This document shows positions 6,265 through 6,465 of a stretch of DNA of 6,465 bases, in pieces. The notes beneath the pieces are model-generated. The model saw only the letters and a program-made list of their open reading frames with translations, was not told the DNA's origin and searched no databases. The position numbers and the translations under genes were made by a program. Source of the stretch: JBHIBR01 sp046759145 [NCBI: Nitrospinota bacterium] (lineage in GTDB: Bacteria; UBA8248); assembly GCA_046759145.1 (NCBI GenBank), contig JBHIBR010000106.1:1-6465 (forward strand). Reading direction: 5' to 3'. Numbering within the stretch: the first letter of the stretch is position 1; each line of letters begins with the position of its first letter.

Positions 6265-6465
6265 TTGCTGAGCGCGATGTTGTCGCTGGCAGTTGCCTCT
6301 CCCTCCGAAGGCGGTATGGACGACGATGCCTGGCACCTCACCTTTCTGGGAGCCATCGGGACAGAATCAGTTCTGGCAGATTTGGCCTTTTTAAGGAGAG
6401 TAGATATCGCAAACACCTATTTTCTCGCTCTTTCCGCAGGGAGGGCCCTGGCCTCATATCGCGAC
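6265..6465 (+). CDS. Possible start of a gene running off the right edge
   Basis: One plus-strand frame stays open from about 6067 to the window end. Its last part reads like protein: MLSLAVASPSEGGMDDDAWH from an ATG at 6277, then LTFLGAIGTESVLADLAFL, then RRVDIANTYFLALSAGRALA. The start is unclear: TTG 6265 has AGAGG just upstream, ATG 6277 has little, and ATG 6313 (MDDDAWH...) has GAAGGCGG close by. I do not recognise the product. The DNA is A+T-richer than the rest (24 of 60 G+C at 6361-6420). A minus-strand frame over the same bases is also open but proline- and serine-heavy. The 400 bases from 6066 otherwise hold no clear gene, only a tandem repeat near 6193-6216. Confidence 0.35.
   Translation, partial: MLSAMLSLAVASPSEGGMDDDAWHLTFLGAIGTESVLADLAFLRRVDIANTYFLALSAGRALASYRD

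Noticed and set aside
6180-6416. Minus-strand frame of 78 codons from a GTG
   Set aside because: Weak start, Ser/Pro-rich, no recognisable motif. The plus-strand frame over the same bases looks more like protein, though neither is certain.

Overview
The window is G+C-rich bacterial DNA with dense genes and long antisense open frames, most of them side effects of base composition. It fits an environmental Gram-negative-type bacterium (deltaproteobacterial or an uncultured phylum such as Rokubacteria or Tectomicrobia), but there is no rRNA or other phylogenetic marker, so this is a loose inference.

Layout. Positions 1-2309, all on the minus strand: an oligopeptide/dipeptide-type ABC transporter ATPase (1326-2309), an unrecognised basic 200-residue protein (669-1271), and the N-terminal half of an N-acetylglucosamine-6-phosphate deacetylase (533 to the left edge). 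A divergent intergenic region (2310-2508) holds a plausible promoter for the ATPase. Positions 2509-3823, plus strand: a small Rho-N-domain protein followed almost directly by an ArsS-type arsenosugar-biosynthesis radical SAM enzyme. Converging on these from the right, on the minus strand, are an isochorismatase-like cysteine hydrolase (3950-4660) and, 30 bases upstream of it, a NYN-domain (LabA/DUF88-type) putative nuclease (4691-5245). Positions 5616-6065, plus strand: an acidic 149-residue protein of unknown function. The right end (6066-6465) is less G+C-rich and may carry the start of one more gene that runs off the window.

How they work together. ArsS and the Rho-N protein look like one transcription unit. 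The NYN gene and the hydrolase may be another. The NYN gene is clearly less G+C-rich than its neighbours and has the best promoter in the window. Between that promoter and the likely start codon lies an intrinsic-terminator-like hairpin with a U-rich tail, which suggests attenuation; this is the most interesting regulatory signal here. The transporter ATPase lacks its usual permease and binding-protein neighbours. I found no CRISPR array, tRNA, rRNA or insertion sequence, and no convincing complete undescribed system; the attenuated NYN/hydrolase pair is the nearest candidate.
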